Origin: Bigelowiella natans CCMP2755
Lineage: Eukaryota > Cercozoa > Chlorarachniophyceae
Direction: 5' to 3'
Length of the DNA: 31,032 bases
Assembly: GCA_000320545.1 (NCBI GenBank)
Contig: ADNK01002626.1
Location: 20,001 to 51,032 of the forward strand
Each line of letters begins with the position of its first letter. The first letter of the stretch is position 1. A program made the translations under genes and the position numbers. The notes beneath the pieces are model-generated. The model did no database searches and was not told the DNA's origin. It saw only the letters and a program-made list of their open reading frames with translations. Below, piece after piece: positions 21,156-31,032 of the stretch.

Positions 21156-21979
21156 AGGGAGAACACCCTTAACCGAGCGCCCAAAATTTTTAGTTTTGTC
21201 TCCCTCTTAGGAGTTTCGAGTTTCATCGCACTGCTATCTTCAAGCTTCAATTTTTTCTTGAATTTACATTGCAAGTCAAACTTGACAAATATCTTAGGGC
21301 CTGCTTTCATTATTACTCTTTACCATTCCGTTGTAGACTGCATTTCTTCCCTTAGAAGATGTATCTTTATTGGGATTAGTTTGCTCGTTGCAATTGATAG
21401 CCTTTTGAAAAGGAAAACTTTAGCTGCTCGAGTACAAAACACCTTCTTTCTCTGATCTCCGACATTCGTAATAAAAGCTGAGATTAACAATTTTTAGTTT
21501 ATTCTCATACTAAAGTCACTCCGTTTATCTGTGGAGAACTTAATGCTTTACCGAAATTCTATGAATTTGTCGTATGTATCTATGCATGTTCCCTTCAACA
21601 TTTGTAAGTATTATATGCCGTCTCAATAAAACCAAATCGATATAAAACACACCTTCCCCAGCCAATATAATAAATAAGTACACCACTTTAGATCTCGCAA
21701 ACATGCGAAAGTTCAGCCTGGTAGGGGAAAGTTATAGAGCTCTTAATGGCTCCGTTTACACTTGTCAAGATTCCTATTTTCCCTCGCTCTTTAGAAAGCC
21801 GTCCAAACATTTGGGTGGGATAAACTTAGCTAGCCTCAGTCCTGCTAGTCCTTGTGTATAATTTAGCTTCGTCGTAGACTCTATTTTAACGTTGAAGAAC
21901 TGTAATATAAATCACGTCGTCCAACCAAAAACATCCCTGTTGCACAAAGTAAAATAAATGTTATGCCCATGTTATTCTC
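21156..21979. other. 3' flank, no gene recognised
   Basis: Holds the likely 3' untranslated region of the preceding gene, with AATAAA at 21470-21475 and 21625-21630. Nothing else convincing was seen. CTAG motifs begin to appear near 21830. Confidence 0.4.
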
Positions 21980-22980
21980 TGCTATGGCACGCTAGCTAGG
22001 TAGGTTTATGTGCGATACTAGGACAGCGCACTACACGCTGATGTTACCTAGCCATTACATTCGTCCAATCCCACTGCTTGGAGCAGCCACAACAACAAGC
22101 ACTAGCTAGCTAGCTAGAGCAGTCGTCTAGCAGTGCGTGTAAGCACTTCTGCTGTCATCTGGCAGGCTCATTGCGCGCATGCTAGCTGTGGTACTACAGC
22201 TAGCGAGATTGCTATCTTGCATTGCTTGGGCAAAATAGTGAGGATTAGCTATCTAGCTATAGCTAGGTCGCTGCTAGCCTAGCTCACAAATGCAAGCTAG
22301 GTCGTTGATCGCGTCTAGATTTCTGGATTTTTGCATGCCGTGCCGCAGCTCTGAGCTAGCTAGCTAGCTAGATGGTCTAGTGGTCATCATGTACGATTAC
22401 CTGCTTGCTGGTGCTTCTCTAGCATGAGCTGTCTACGTAGCCTAGCTAGCATGCTGTGGCATGCTTTGATTCCAATTGATTGTGCATGCTAGCATGTCAT
22501 GATGCAGATGCCTGCACGCATCGACAATGCAGCGACATTGTGCGTTGCGATCGATGCGCGATGATCGCGTGTGCAGCATCGATCCATGCTAGCTAGCATG
22601 ATTGAATGAACCATCTTGGCTAGTTGGGTCAAAAAGGCATGCCATCTAGCCATGTAGAAGATCATGCACACATTGTCTAGATTGTTTGTCTAGCTAACAT
22701 GTGTGCAGATCTAATGTTCCACGTAGCACGCTAGCACGCACAACGCATCATCTGCTCCTAGACTCTTGTATTTATTTGAGCTTGTGCTGACTTTTCAATT
22801 TTTTCACATCGGGGGATTCCTACACTAGCACACTAGCAAGACTGGCTACTAGATGCACCAAACTTGACACATGGCATGCTAGCATGGAGGGACAAATTTG
22901 CGCTAGTAGAGCAAAATTCAAATTGATGATGCCATGTTTTGGTTAGGTTCTTTACATGCTAGCATGGGGGTGATCCATGC
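21980..22980. repeat. CTAG / GCTAGC-dense non-coding island
   Basis: By eye about 40 CTAG tetramers lie within 1 kb, against about 4 expected by chance. Many form GCTAGC or runs of CTAG (22111-22127, 22355-22372), and several sit in CATGCTAGCATG palindromes (22481-22496, 22585-22600, 22874-22886). No frame longer than 60 codons lies here. It is not a simple tandem repeat, as the spacing is irregular. Confidence 0.75.
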
Positions 22981-23371
22981 ATATGGAATCATTTAATTTT
23001 CACGCATTTTTTTTGGAATTGCAGCATGTCTTTGAAAATGTTAAACTGATTGTGAGTTATTTCAATCTGGAGTAGACATTACAGATTACACTGTGCACCA
23101 TGCAACATGATCGCAGTAGTAAGATGTACTTTCTAGCTTTGGGTGCTCTAGACTCATGTAGAGCGAACTCTCATATGTTAGTTAATGCACATTACATGTG
23201 CGTGGGAAGGAAATGCGTCTGCCTCTGTGATACCACCTCGATGTACAAAAACGGGATAAGGTTGCTGCTGTTGGCGTTGTTCTGACTTGTGCTGTCTCAT
23301 AGTGGGGATCGTCTTGCTACTTGACTAAACGTAAGAACAAAGAGTGAAAACATATTATGCTCGTTTTGGGA

Positions 23372-24473
23372 TTACTTCTAAAAAAAAGTGCAGATATCCG
23401 GTTGTTTTTATTTTTTACCTGAAGCGCTGCTAGAGCAGAGCGACTGTCTGCATAAGCTGGATAACTCACTCTTGGAGGATTGTATCCACAGGATCCCCCA
23501 CCACCACAACCACCCACACCACAATACTCACTCTGCATCATCGCCATCTCCCGGTTTTTACGATCTTTGCTACGAACTGGGTCAGTTGTATCTCTTCCCA
23601 TTTTTACGTCGTCATCTAGTGTTGAACGAGCTGGGTCTGCACTTGCGTTCCAGCTACAAAAATAGGAAATGCAAGGCAGCGTTTCCCCCTTCATCTTCGA
23701 ATCTCTTGCATAGAACTGGAAAGCCACAAGGATAAGTGTTCCAAACCAAATATTGATATCGTTCCCAAGATTGTACACTCTAGCATTCGTATCTGCTGTC
23801 TCCCGATAGCTAGATCGTATAGAAAATTGACGAGCAGATTGAAATCCAAGCAGCAGCGTCGCAAATACAAAGAATATGCTAAATCCAATCATCATTCTTC
23901 GCAGAGATCCCATGGATCGCTCGATACTTCTCTGCTTGTCATTCGAAACTTTTGCCCAACTTTTATTTGCCGAGCCTTTTCTTACCTCAATAGGATCTTG
24001 GTGTTTAGAGGGCTTTGCTCTTGAAACGGAGAGTGCTCCATCATTAACTACAGATGGATTGTTCATGGTTTTCGATCGCGAGATATGGATTTCACTCAAC
24101 TTATTAGTGTCTTTCTTATCAGCAGCAAGAATCTTATTTGCATCGCAACGTTTATGCGTTCAAGATGGCGTTTGGCCAGAGTTGGTTTTGCGATCACCAA
24201 CAACTCTACTATGAGATATTCGAAGTTCCTGATGCAAGCAATATGAAGAATGGATTCCCAAATATGTGTACAACCAAGAGGCTAGAATTTGTGCAAGTAG
24301 CCGCAAAAGAATATATCGAACGTCGTCGGTAATAGTCACAATAAGAGCGCTTCCCATGATGAGAAGGGAGAACACCCCCGCGCAGAGAATGTGAGGGATA
24401 TGGTGCCAACTTGGTAACTTAAAAACCACTTTAATAGTCATGTAGTTGGCCCTCGTAAGCACATAAACAATAT
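23372..24473 (-). CDS. 3' part of a multi-pass membrane protein
   Basis: An exon starting at 24473 (acceptor ttactaaataacag, phase 1) encodes DIVYVLTRANYMTIKVVFKL and two hydrophobic segments, ILCAGVFSLLIMGSALIV and LLRLLAQILASWLYTYLGI. A short intron near 24205-24133 (exact sites unsure) leads to a long exon. That exon has a polar Lys/Ser-rich loop, a helix (MMIGFSIFFVFATLLLGF), another (WFGTLILVAFQFY) and a tail with CGVGGCGGGGSCG. It ends SALAALQ at 23419, a 41-nt intron follows (donor gtaaaa, acceptor cttttttttag), and AAG-TAA closes the frame at 23372. At least one 5' exon is missing upstream. The layout (helices, long basic loop, two more helices, tail) recalls the second half of a seven-helix receptor, but no signature residue supports that. 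A 63-nt intron ending ctatttttgtag at 23662 is possible inside the long exon. Confidence 0.66.
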
Positions 24474-24699
24474 CTGTTATTTAGTAAAATTGAGGGTTAG
24501 AATGGGCTTCTAATAATTATTCGGAACTGCAATGATTGGCTCGTCCGATAAGTGAAGAAAATATTCACTTACAATGTAAAATCAAGAGTGCAAGCGTCTG
24601 AGGTATAACACATAAAACAAGATTAAATTGAGCCAAACTTATTAGCCATGTCGTATATTCCACATACATTTAGTAAGGAAAGGAGGAATATGGCTGGTC
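24474..24699. other. Upstream flank or intron
   Basis: AT-rich, with the pyrimidine tract and a branch-like ttactaaat just before the acceptor at 24474 (minus strand). The missing 5' exon of the membrane-protein gene is probably at or beyond 24.5 kb but was not identified. Confidence 0.35.
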
Positions 24700-24951
24700 T
24701 TGCTCCGTAGTAAAAGGGCTCATGAACCCCCTTATAAGAAATGGCAAGCCTATTATGAACTTATTTCTTATTTCATGCATGTTTTATTCCATAGGCGTGT
24801 TTCAGTTGTTGATGAACATGTTTATGAATCAACTATCAGGTTGATCACGCTTTCATATTTCATTCATGAGTTACTAACAGAATATCAAAAATTTGATGTA
24901 AGTCTAAAGTTTAAAACTTTTATAATACATAGCTGGGAACTATACCACTAG
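24700..24951 (+). CDS. Unassigned ORF, possible transposon or gene remnant
   Basis: 83 codons, from MLRSKRAHEPPYKKWQAYYE to SWELYH and TAG. It is rich in aromatic and charged residues (RRVSVVDEHVYESTIRLI, LLTEYQKFDVSLKFKT) and reads more like protein than neighbouring frames. The flanks are AT-rich, no splice sites were matched and no family is recognised. Confidence 0.3.
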   Translation: MLRSKRAHEPPYKKWQAYYELISYFMHVLFHRRVSVVDEHVYESTIRLITLSYFIHELLTEYQKFDVSLKFKTFIIHSWELYH

Positions 24952-26580
24952 CCAGATGATGTAAACAACATTTGTAAATAGCGTAAGCCTGAAATTTCAC
25001 CAGATGTAAGTTTTCATGATCTATTTTACTCATTTCAGTCAGAACCTATTTCACGTGTTTGTCTATGACCTACCTGTTGATGACATTTTTTGTATGAGAC
25101 CGCACAGAGAAATTCCACAGACCAATGGAGATCTGAGTCAAGGCGACTAGAATTTTTAGCCCATCTGTCAAATTTGATATCATCGAAAATCCGAAACTGA
25201 GATGCACCACCATAAGAATGACTAGCTTAGAATCGAGCTCACACGCGCGGTTTCTACTGGAGTTCTAAACATTCCCCCTGATGTGCATTTGACATCTTGA
25301 CATCATGATCGCATGCCTTGACAGACTTCACTAGCGAATGCTGCAACCTGATATCACCCAAACTGTCGAGTAGTCAGAGGAAGGAAACAGTCCAAGCATG
25401 ACAGTGTTGGATGAGATTTGTGCAATGCGCGTTTCTCCCTCGTTGTCTGCTGCAATGGTCACGTCGTGAAATCGCCCCGTCCATTGTGCAGCACCAACGG
25501 ACTCCACATGACTGCCGTTTATTCCCGTTTGTTGTGTCGCGTTCAGAATTTAATCACAAATCAAAGGGAATTTTGCACACTCGTGAGAGTGAAAATGCAC
25601 TGGTTGTATCTGAGAATCTAAGAAATATTTTGCAGCGCATTCTTTTCGAGTCACAGCAGTTCAGCCACATCATCACTCAGTTCTGAGCGCAAAATTGCGA
25701 AAATGAAGGCCGTTTCTTCATTTTGAAAGCTTTTGTTTGTGTTCCTCAAAGAGCTGTCTCCACTTGATGAAGGGCCTGACAGCCCAAAGGAAGCAGTCAA
25801 GATTGTGAGCGCTGCTTTCGAGATGCAACCACGCTCCATTTTCCCACCATTGTCGGAATTCGTTATTGTCGTACGTTTTCTTTCCCCATAAATTTCAATT
25901 GTATGCAATGAACTTTGTGTCCTGCCTTCTTTTTGGTTTTCCTTGATGGAATTGATGCCCTGTTGTGTCGCTGAGCCAAATCAAGACACTTTAGGAATTC
26001 CAGTCATAATCGAGACGATTTTGGTTGAAATGATGCCAACTGCGGTGCAAACGGCAACCCTTTTCACACGTGCTGAAAACCATTGTCGCAAAGCGTGAGC
26101 GCAGAGATTTCGATGTCAACGCCAACATTCAATTTTTCTCTCCAAATCAAACACTTGCGCGGCGCGGCGAGAGTCACAGAGGCACACCTGTTTTGCTGGT
26201 TCGGCGCAACAGACAAATCCTGTTGTTAATGTTGAAAAGTCATTGCATTGTGTTGCATTGCATTGCATTGTGTTGCATTGTTGTTGCGCCAAGCCAACAA
26301 GCCAGCAAGGTTGAAATCTGAGTTCTTTGAAGAAACCTTTTCGTTCAACAAATCTGTTTCGACACGGACAACGCTGACAACGTTCTTCCCGAAGTGTTGG
26401 CCAGAGCTGAACGCAGCATTGTGTCCCGGTCACGTTTGGCCTCGAGCACGTGTTTGTGAAGTCGGCCTTGACAGGTCCACCCAAACGGCCAGCACATCCA
26501 CGATGGTGTCTGTAGCGCGTACCACTACGCGGGCACAAGTCACGTGCGACAACAAAGGGGTTGTCGCGGATATAGAATAT
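24952..26580. other. Unassigned stretch, may hold the 5' LTR
   Basis: No coherent gene. Frames of 91 (plus) and 85 (minus) codons at 25411-25908 and a 245-codon minus frame at 26116-26853 lack motifs and are probably chance. If the gag-pol element has a 5' LTR, it should occupy part of this stretch up to about 26840. Its ends cannot be set because the 3' LTR lies outside the window. Confidence 0.4.
26241..26290 (+). repeat. TTGCA / TTGTG pentamer repeat
   Basis: About ten imperfect copies of a 5-nt unit (cattg, tgttg) in a row. It lies in the probable LTR region. Confidence 0.8.
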
Positions 26581-26608
26581 AGATAACGTAGATATTAATA
26601 CAGCATAG

Positions 26609-26666
26609 GCACGTGGGTTCCGGCGGGACTCATGGCAGCACACCGGAAGTGTGCTGCCCCACGTGC
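26609..26666 (+). promoter_or_regulatory. Nested stem-loop in the retroelement leader or LTR
   Basis: Outer arms GCACGTGG (26609-26616) and CCACGTGC (26659-26666) enclose an inner perfect 10-bp stem, GGCAGCACAC (26634-26643) with GTGTGCTGCC (26649-26658), and a 5-nt loop. It could act in packaging, dimerisation or translation of the element RNA. Confidence 0.7.
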
Positions 26667-26671
26667 GGCGG

Positions 26672-26694
26672 CATTCGCGAAAGCTTCGCGAATG
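26672..26694 (+). promoter_or_regulatory. Second perfect hairpin in the leader
   Basis: CATTCGCGAA (26672-26681) pairs with TTCGCGAATG (26685-26694) across a 3-nt loop. It follows the nested stem-loop after 5 nt. Confidence 0.72.
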
Positions 26695-26713
26695 ATTACG
26701 CAGTGCACGATTT

Positions 26714-26737
26714 AATAAAAATATAATCTTTAATAAA
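26714..26737 (+). terminator. Two AATAAA poly(A) signals, probable LTR R region
   Basis: AATAAA at 26714-26719 and 26732-26737, just after the hairpins. In LTR elements such signals mark the R region. Here they would serve 3'-end formation from the downstream LTR copy. Confidence 0.45.
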
Positions 26738-26841
26738 AATAAACAAAACTCTTCAAAAGGAAGCAAACGTGCCTTTCCCCCCCCCTGCCTACTTGTGCAC
26801 GTAGCGCCTCGGCCTGTGAACACCTTACGCGCAACAACCTT

Positions 26842-26859
26842 TGGCTTCCACACACGGGA
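26842..26859 (+). other. Possible primer-binding site
   Basis: TGGCTTCCACACACGGGA starts with TGG, as a site complementary to a tRNA 3' end must, and lies 17 nt before the gag ATG. Which tRNA it would pair with is unknown, and no LTR end is confirmed next to it. Confidence 0.35.
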
Positions 26860-26875
26860 AACGATTTGACTAACA

Positions 26876-28621
26876 ATGTCACAGCAGCTAGAAGAACAGC
26901 AGGACTTTGGCTCGCAGGCCGTGCAAGGGCACGAGCAGAAACAGGAAAGGAAGGGCGATACGGACGCTAAGGAAGGAGGAGGAACACCTCCACAGGCACC
27001 GCCGGGACCAGCACCCGGGATTAAGAAAGCAGATGCAGCAGCAGAGGCACTGGAGAACTTCTACGAGGCGGACGACGAGGACGTGGCCGCCGAAAGCAAG
27101 AAGGTCGTAATGGCATTACGAGCCTTGCGACCCAGGGCGAGCAACTACGCCAAACTGAAAGTATCGATAGAATACAAGTATCAGACACATGATGTTTGGG
27201 CAGCTATCATGCAGGACATCATGGATTACGAAGCAGACTTACCTCCAGAGTGGGCAGCTTTGTTTAGGAACGACGGGGGTCTGGGCGCCTCGCGGGGGAC
27301 GACCCAGAGCACCGTCAAGCAGCAGCAGCCGGTACAGCGGAACACCCAGTTCATGTCTGTTAAAACAGCACCGGTTATGATAACGAAATACAACGGGAAA
27401 AGAGGTGAGGCAAGGAGGTGGTGGAAGAACGCTAGGAGTATACTCTGCGACTTTACCCCTAACCCCACCGAAAACGACAAGCTCAAATGGCTAGCTATAA
27501 TAAAGCAAGCCATGGACCTTTACGAGACAGGCAGGACCCGGATCAGGCAGCTAGAGAAAATACACACTACAGTTAGTGGGCTACGAGACGTTGAGGCGAT
27601 AATGAAGGCTTTTGTAAATGAACAGGATGCTAACTCCCTACCCCAGGCTATTAGAAAATACAGAGCAATGATGCAGCATGAGAGAGAACCTGTTAGAGAC
27701 TTTGCCACGCGCTTCCAGGATATGATCGACGAACTACATGATTTTAATTACAACACAGGTGATGATCAGGCAAGGTTTGAAGAGTTCAAGTTAAAGATAA
27801 AGGAATCCACTTACGTTACGGAGAAAGGCTACACCACGATGGAGGCAGCAGTGCAGGCTATATCCCTACGCGAGCAGGAGCAGGACCGCAAGTTTACCAG
27901 CCCTAAGGTACCTGGCATAGGAAACATTAACGCTATTAAGCCGCAGCGAGACTGGTACAAGGACAGGGAAGGTAACCGACGTTGCGGATACTGCTCACGT
28001 AAAGGGAAACACACCGCTAAAGACTGCAGAGACAGGAAAGAAGGACGACCCAGGATGACGATCAGGCAGCTCAACGAACACTACGAGAAGTTAAAGAGAA
28101 AGAAAGGCAGAGGACAAGGATATAACAACAGCAAATGGCAAGGCAGCAACAACGGGAAGAACAATAAATATAAGAACAAAAAGCAGAACAGTATCAATGC
28201 TATACAGCAGCAGATAAACGGAATATTAGATCACCTTAAGCAGGCGCCGACGAAGACAGCAGTACCAGCAACGCAGGACCAAGACAAGCCCATGACCCTA
28301 GACGACATAAAGAACTTAGGAGTATGCAACATTAATGACGAAGACGCTAACAGGACTATCAAAGTTGCTATGACCAAGGTTAAAGTTAAAGACAGCTACG
28401 GAGACTACAAGAAACTACCTGCCCTTTGGGATAGTGGCAGCATGCCGAAGTCCTTCATAAGCCTAAGCACAGTAAGAAGGTTAGGACTATTGGATCAAGT
28501 GACTAAGAAAGAACGTAAATATGCTCAAGCAGACGGAAGCTCTTCCATGAAGACCGTCGGTGAGCTAATGCTAAAGCTACAGATACCTGGCAGCGACGCG
28601 GAGACCCAAATCAAGACCTGA
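26876..28621 (+). CDS. gag: Gag-protease polyprotein
   Basis: 581 codons from ATG to TGA. The N-terminus is Gln/Glu-rich, then Pro/Gly-rich (residues about 35-55). A helical capsid-like region follows (about 155-340; RRWWKNARSILCDF, RDFATRFQDMIDEL). The nucleocapsid motif at residues 370-384 is CGYCSRKGKHTAKDC, which is CX2CX5HX4C, one residue longer than the usual CX2CX4HX4C. A very basic Lys/Asn/Gln region follows. The retropepsin active site LWDSGSMPKSF has its Asp near residue 519. The TGA at 28619-28621 falls after TQIKT, before the second half of the protease fold (LLLGQDALEKLGG), which continues in the same frame. So this frame as written encodes Gag plus an incomplete protease. Confidence 0.93.
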   Translation: MSQQLEEQQDFGSQAVQGHEQKQERKGDTDAKEGGGTPPQAPPGPAPGIKKADAAAEALENFYEADDEDVAAESKKVVMALRALRPRASNYAKLKVSIEYKYQTHDVWAAIMQDIMDYEADLPPEWAALFRNDGGLGASRGTTQSTVKQQQPVQRNTQFMSVKTAPVMITKYNGKRGEARRWWKNARSILCDFTPNPTENDKLKWLAIIKQAMDLYETGRTRIRQLEKIHTTVSGLRDVEAIMKAFVNEQDANSLPQAIRKYRAMMQHEREPVRDFATRFQDMIDELHDFNYNTGDDQARFEEFKLKIKESTYVTEKGYTTMEAAVQAISLREQEQDRKFTSPKVPGIGNINAIKPQRDWYKDREGNRRCGYCSRKGKHTAKDCRDRKEGRPRMTIRQLNEHYEKLKRKKGRGQGYNNSKWQGSNNGKNNKYKNKKQNSINAIQQQINGILDHLKQAPTKTAVPATQDQDKPMTLDDIKNLGVCNINDEDANRTIKVAMTKVKVKDSYGDYKKLPALWDSGSMPKSFISLSTVRRLGLLDQVTKKERKYAQADGSSSMKTVGELMLKLQIPGSDAETQIKT

Positions 28622-31032
28622 GTAGCCATGACTTTATCCATGGAACTACTCCTCGGACAGGATGCCCTAGAAAAATTAGGGGGGATCATATCATTCTACA
28701 ATCACAAGATATACTTTGCTAAGTTGCCAAAGAAGTCAGGCAGGACCATCAGCCAGAACATGATACGGCTTGACGAGTGGACCTCTGAGTCAAGCGTTAA
28801 TGCGTTAGAGTTTATGGACCTAGCGGACAACAAGCTACCTACACCTACCGAGCTACGGAAGAAGAACCCCGGCAAGACCATCCGACAGATAACGGAGCTA
28901 CTGGACAAGACCCCCCCAGCTGATGATTGGGATATCGACAAAGGCAAAAAGTACATTAATAAAATATTAAACGAGAAGTACTCTGACATCACCAAGCCGA
29001 CGACGAAGCCCTCCAGCAAGCTTACCCCAGTAAAGATCGAGCTAAAGAAGGGATACGAAGAGTGCATCATCAATGACCCAGAACATAGGCGACCGGAAGC
29101 GGACTGGGAAAAGATAGAGTGGCAGATCAATGAATGGGCAAAGGAAGGGAAGATAGAGCCAAGCAACTCACCATGGAACGTGAGACATGTGCTAGCTAAG
29201 AAACCTACTTACCCTTTCTTCCGCCTGGCGCACAACTTCATCCGCCACAACCGAGTAATAAAGAGGATCCAGACACCTACACCAAGGATAGATGACGTTA
29301 TTGAACACGTCATAGGATACAAATACTACTCTTCCCTAGATAAAAATGAATCATACATGCAGACACCCATCCACAAAACCTCCCGCCCCATTACCGCGTT
29401 CTCCAGCAGGCACAGGAAGTGGCACTTCGTCGTATTCCCTTACGGCCTAAGCATATCAGGGGATGCGTTCAGTAGTCAGAACTACAGGGCATACACACAT
29501 GATGGGATGGCGTCTGTGTTGTGGGTGTTTGTGTTTGTGTATGTGGATGATGACATAATATGTACCAACACAGTCGTCGCTCAGATCTTCCTCCTGGAAA
29601 ATATATTTATTAGGTTTGCACACTTCGGTTTTACTATTAGACTGCAGAAGTGTACATTCCTAGCTACAAGAATCAAGTGGTGTGGATATTACCTGGAGCA
29701 AGGCCGCATCACCCCAAACCCCGAGAAAGTAGCAGCACTACAGCAAGCCCCTAAACCTAAGAATGCAAAGGAGTTAAAGTCATTCTTGCAGACTGCAGCT
29801 TGGATACTACGTAGGTTCTCCCCTACCTACGCTAGGACTGCAGCTGCTTTTACTACTGCTTACCGGAAGGAGAACTCTGTAGGCCTCAGCTTCGCTAAGG
29901 TGTGGGCCAAGGCTGGCCTTGATGCCCACTTCGATAACCTAATAAAGTTATGCAGCAACACCCTATTGAATGCTAAGCTAGACACTACTAGACCAGCTAC
30001 CCTATGGACAGACTGGTCTAAGCTAGGTATGGCTGCTGTACTTACCCAAGACCAGCAGATCATACGGGTGTGGGGCAGGGCCTGCACAGCAGCTGAGGCC
30101 AAGTACAGCCCTACAAAAGGAGAGTATAAAGCCATGACTGAGGCGCAGAGGAAACTAAGATACTACCTGCTGTCGGTGCCCAGCTTCACCTTAATGACTG
30201 ACCACAAGCCCCTCCTAGGCATCGACCGCAAGCTCGAAGCGCCTAACGATGAGTATGCAGCTATGAGGGCGGACACGGAAGAGTTTAGGGACAAGAGGAC
30301 AGTGGTCTACGCACCAGGAGACAAGCAGCTTGCTGACTATTTCAGCAGGCTGTTCGAAAAGAAAGTCCCTACCCAGGTCACCCCTATGGTTAACGCGATT
30401 ACCTTCGAGGACGGCGACTTCCTGCCTGAGCCAGAGGAGCTCCAGCACCTTCAAGAACACCTGGATAAATACAAACACAAGCATGAGGTACTTAGTGATA
30501 GGATATATGTATACACTAATAATGTTAGGCGTACCTACGTGCCACGGCGGACCAGGGGAGCCCTTCTCTTTACCGCCCATGGACCTGCACACGTAGGAGA
30601 AAACCATATCACTGCTCTACTCTACCATTACTACTGGCCCTACAAGCTAAAAGAGATAAGGACATACCTGCGTGGCTGCAGGTGCTCCAGCTTGAAGGCG
30701 GCAGGCGTCGCCACCAAGGAGTCCAGCAAGAGCCGTGCATCTAAGAAAATCAAAGCAAGGAACTTCTTAGATATCGTGCAAATTGATGTTTATAAGTACG
30801 ATGGCTATCACTACCTTACCTTCGTTGATGTGGCCACTGGAAAGTGCTGGGTTAAAAAGATTATCAAGGTCAACGTTGCTAAGAAGAACAAAGGCTTATA
30901 TAAGCAGAGGCTTACTAACTGCTACCGTACCTGGGAGTCTGAGCTCCAGGCTATCCCTGATGAAGTTAGCATAAACAAGATACCAAAGAAGTTACATGTG
31001 GATAATGAGACCTCTCTTCTACAGCTACCACA
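28622..31032 (+). CDS. pol: Pol polyprotein: protease end, RT, RNase H, partial integrase
   Basis: An open frame of 803 codons to the window edge, in the same frame as gag. It begins with the protease C-terminus (LLLGQDALEKLGGI). The RT follows: ISPL-type entry region PSNSPWNVRHVLAKKP, first catalytic Asp in YYSSLDKNESYMQTPIH, and VFVYVDDDII with YVDD at 29540-29551. RNase H shows TLWTDWSKLGMAAVL (Asp at 30011) and LMTDHKPLLGI. The integrase zinc region has HGPAHVG (His at 30578 and 30590), YYWP, then GCRCSSLK, where the Cys pair is CxC rather than CxxC. Core Asp residues are in QIDVY (30785) and HVDNE (31001); the Glu lies beyond the edge. Expression would need readthrough of the TGA or internal initiation (first ATG 28628). 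Confidence 0.92.

Larger units (their letters stand above)
26580..31032 (+). mobile_element. Ty3/gypsy-like LTR retrotransposon, truncated by the window edge
   Basis: A retroelement in plus orientation: structured leader, gag with a zinc knuckle, retropepsin DSG, reverse transcriptase, RNase H, then integrase. RT-RNaseH-integrase is the order of Ty3/gypsy elements, not Ty1/copia. The single continuous frame, broken only by one TGA at 28619, indicates a young copy. The element leaves the window inside the integrase core, so the 3' LTR and target-site duplication cannot be seen. The 5' boundary given here is approximate. Confidence 0.9.

Noticed and set aside
26116-26853. 245-codon minus ORF
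   Set aside because: Antisense to the retroelement leader and probable LTR, with no domain; includes translated TTGCA repeats. Probably chance.
28702-29166. 154-codon minus ORF within pol
   Set aside because: Antisense shadow of the pol frame, which carries RT and integrase motifs.

Overview
This window is nuclear DNA from a eukaryote with many short exons. GT-AG introns come in two sizes: very short (41-42 nt) and a few hundred nt or more. The longer introns are full of microsatellites. No prokaryotic operon, rRNA or tRNA was seen. The mix of a cyclic-nucleotide-type protein kinase, an LtrA-family membrane protein, Cys-rich proteins and a gypsy-like retroelement suits a protist or early-branching lineage, but I cannot name the group. 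Most real exons are too short to stand out as long ORFs. I found them by matching motifs to splice sites and checking that intron phases agree, so the gene models are inferences.

Layout. (1) 1-1850, minus: catalytic N-lobe of an AGC (PKG/PKA-like) kinase in six phase-consistent exons, running off the left edge. Candidate upstream exons lie at 2259-3201. (2) 3337-4974, plus: a gene reading as the C-terminal half of an LtrA-family membrane protein. (3) 5541-9609, plus: a gene reading as the N-terminal half of the same family. The two halves sit in tandem in reverse order. (4) 10.7-15.1 kb, mainly minus: three chains of Cys-rich, extracellular-looking exons of unknown function. (5) 17829-18395, minus: a two-exon, 123-residue single-pass membrane protein. 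(6) 20180-21155, plus: a two-exon, 277-residue single-pass membrane protein. (7) 21.98-22.98 kb: a non-coding island crowded with CTAG and GCTAGC. (8) 23372-24473, minus: the 3' part of a multi-pass membrane protein. (9) About 26.6 kb to the right edge: a Ty3/gypsy-like LTR retroelement with a structured leader, gag-protease, one in-frame TGA inside the protease, then an open pol (RT, RNase H, start of integrase) that leaves the window.

Long dinucleotide microsatellites (AT, CT/GA, GT/CA) are very dense from 1 to 18.2 kb and essentially absent to the right of that point. Some trinucleotide repeats lie inside exons and encode poly-Ser or poly-Glu in the kinase and the N-half LtrA gene.
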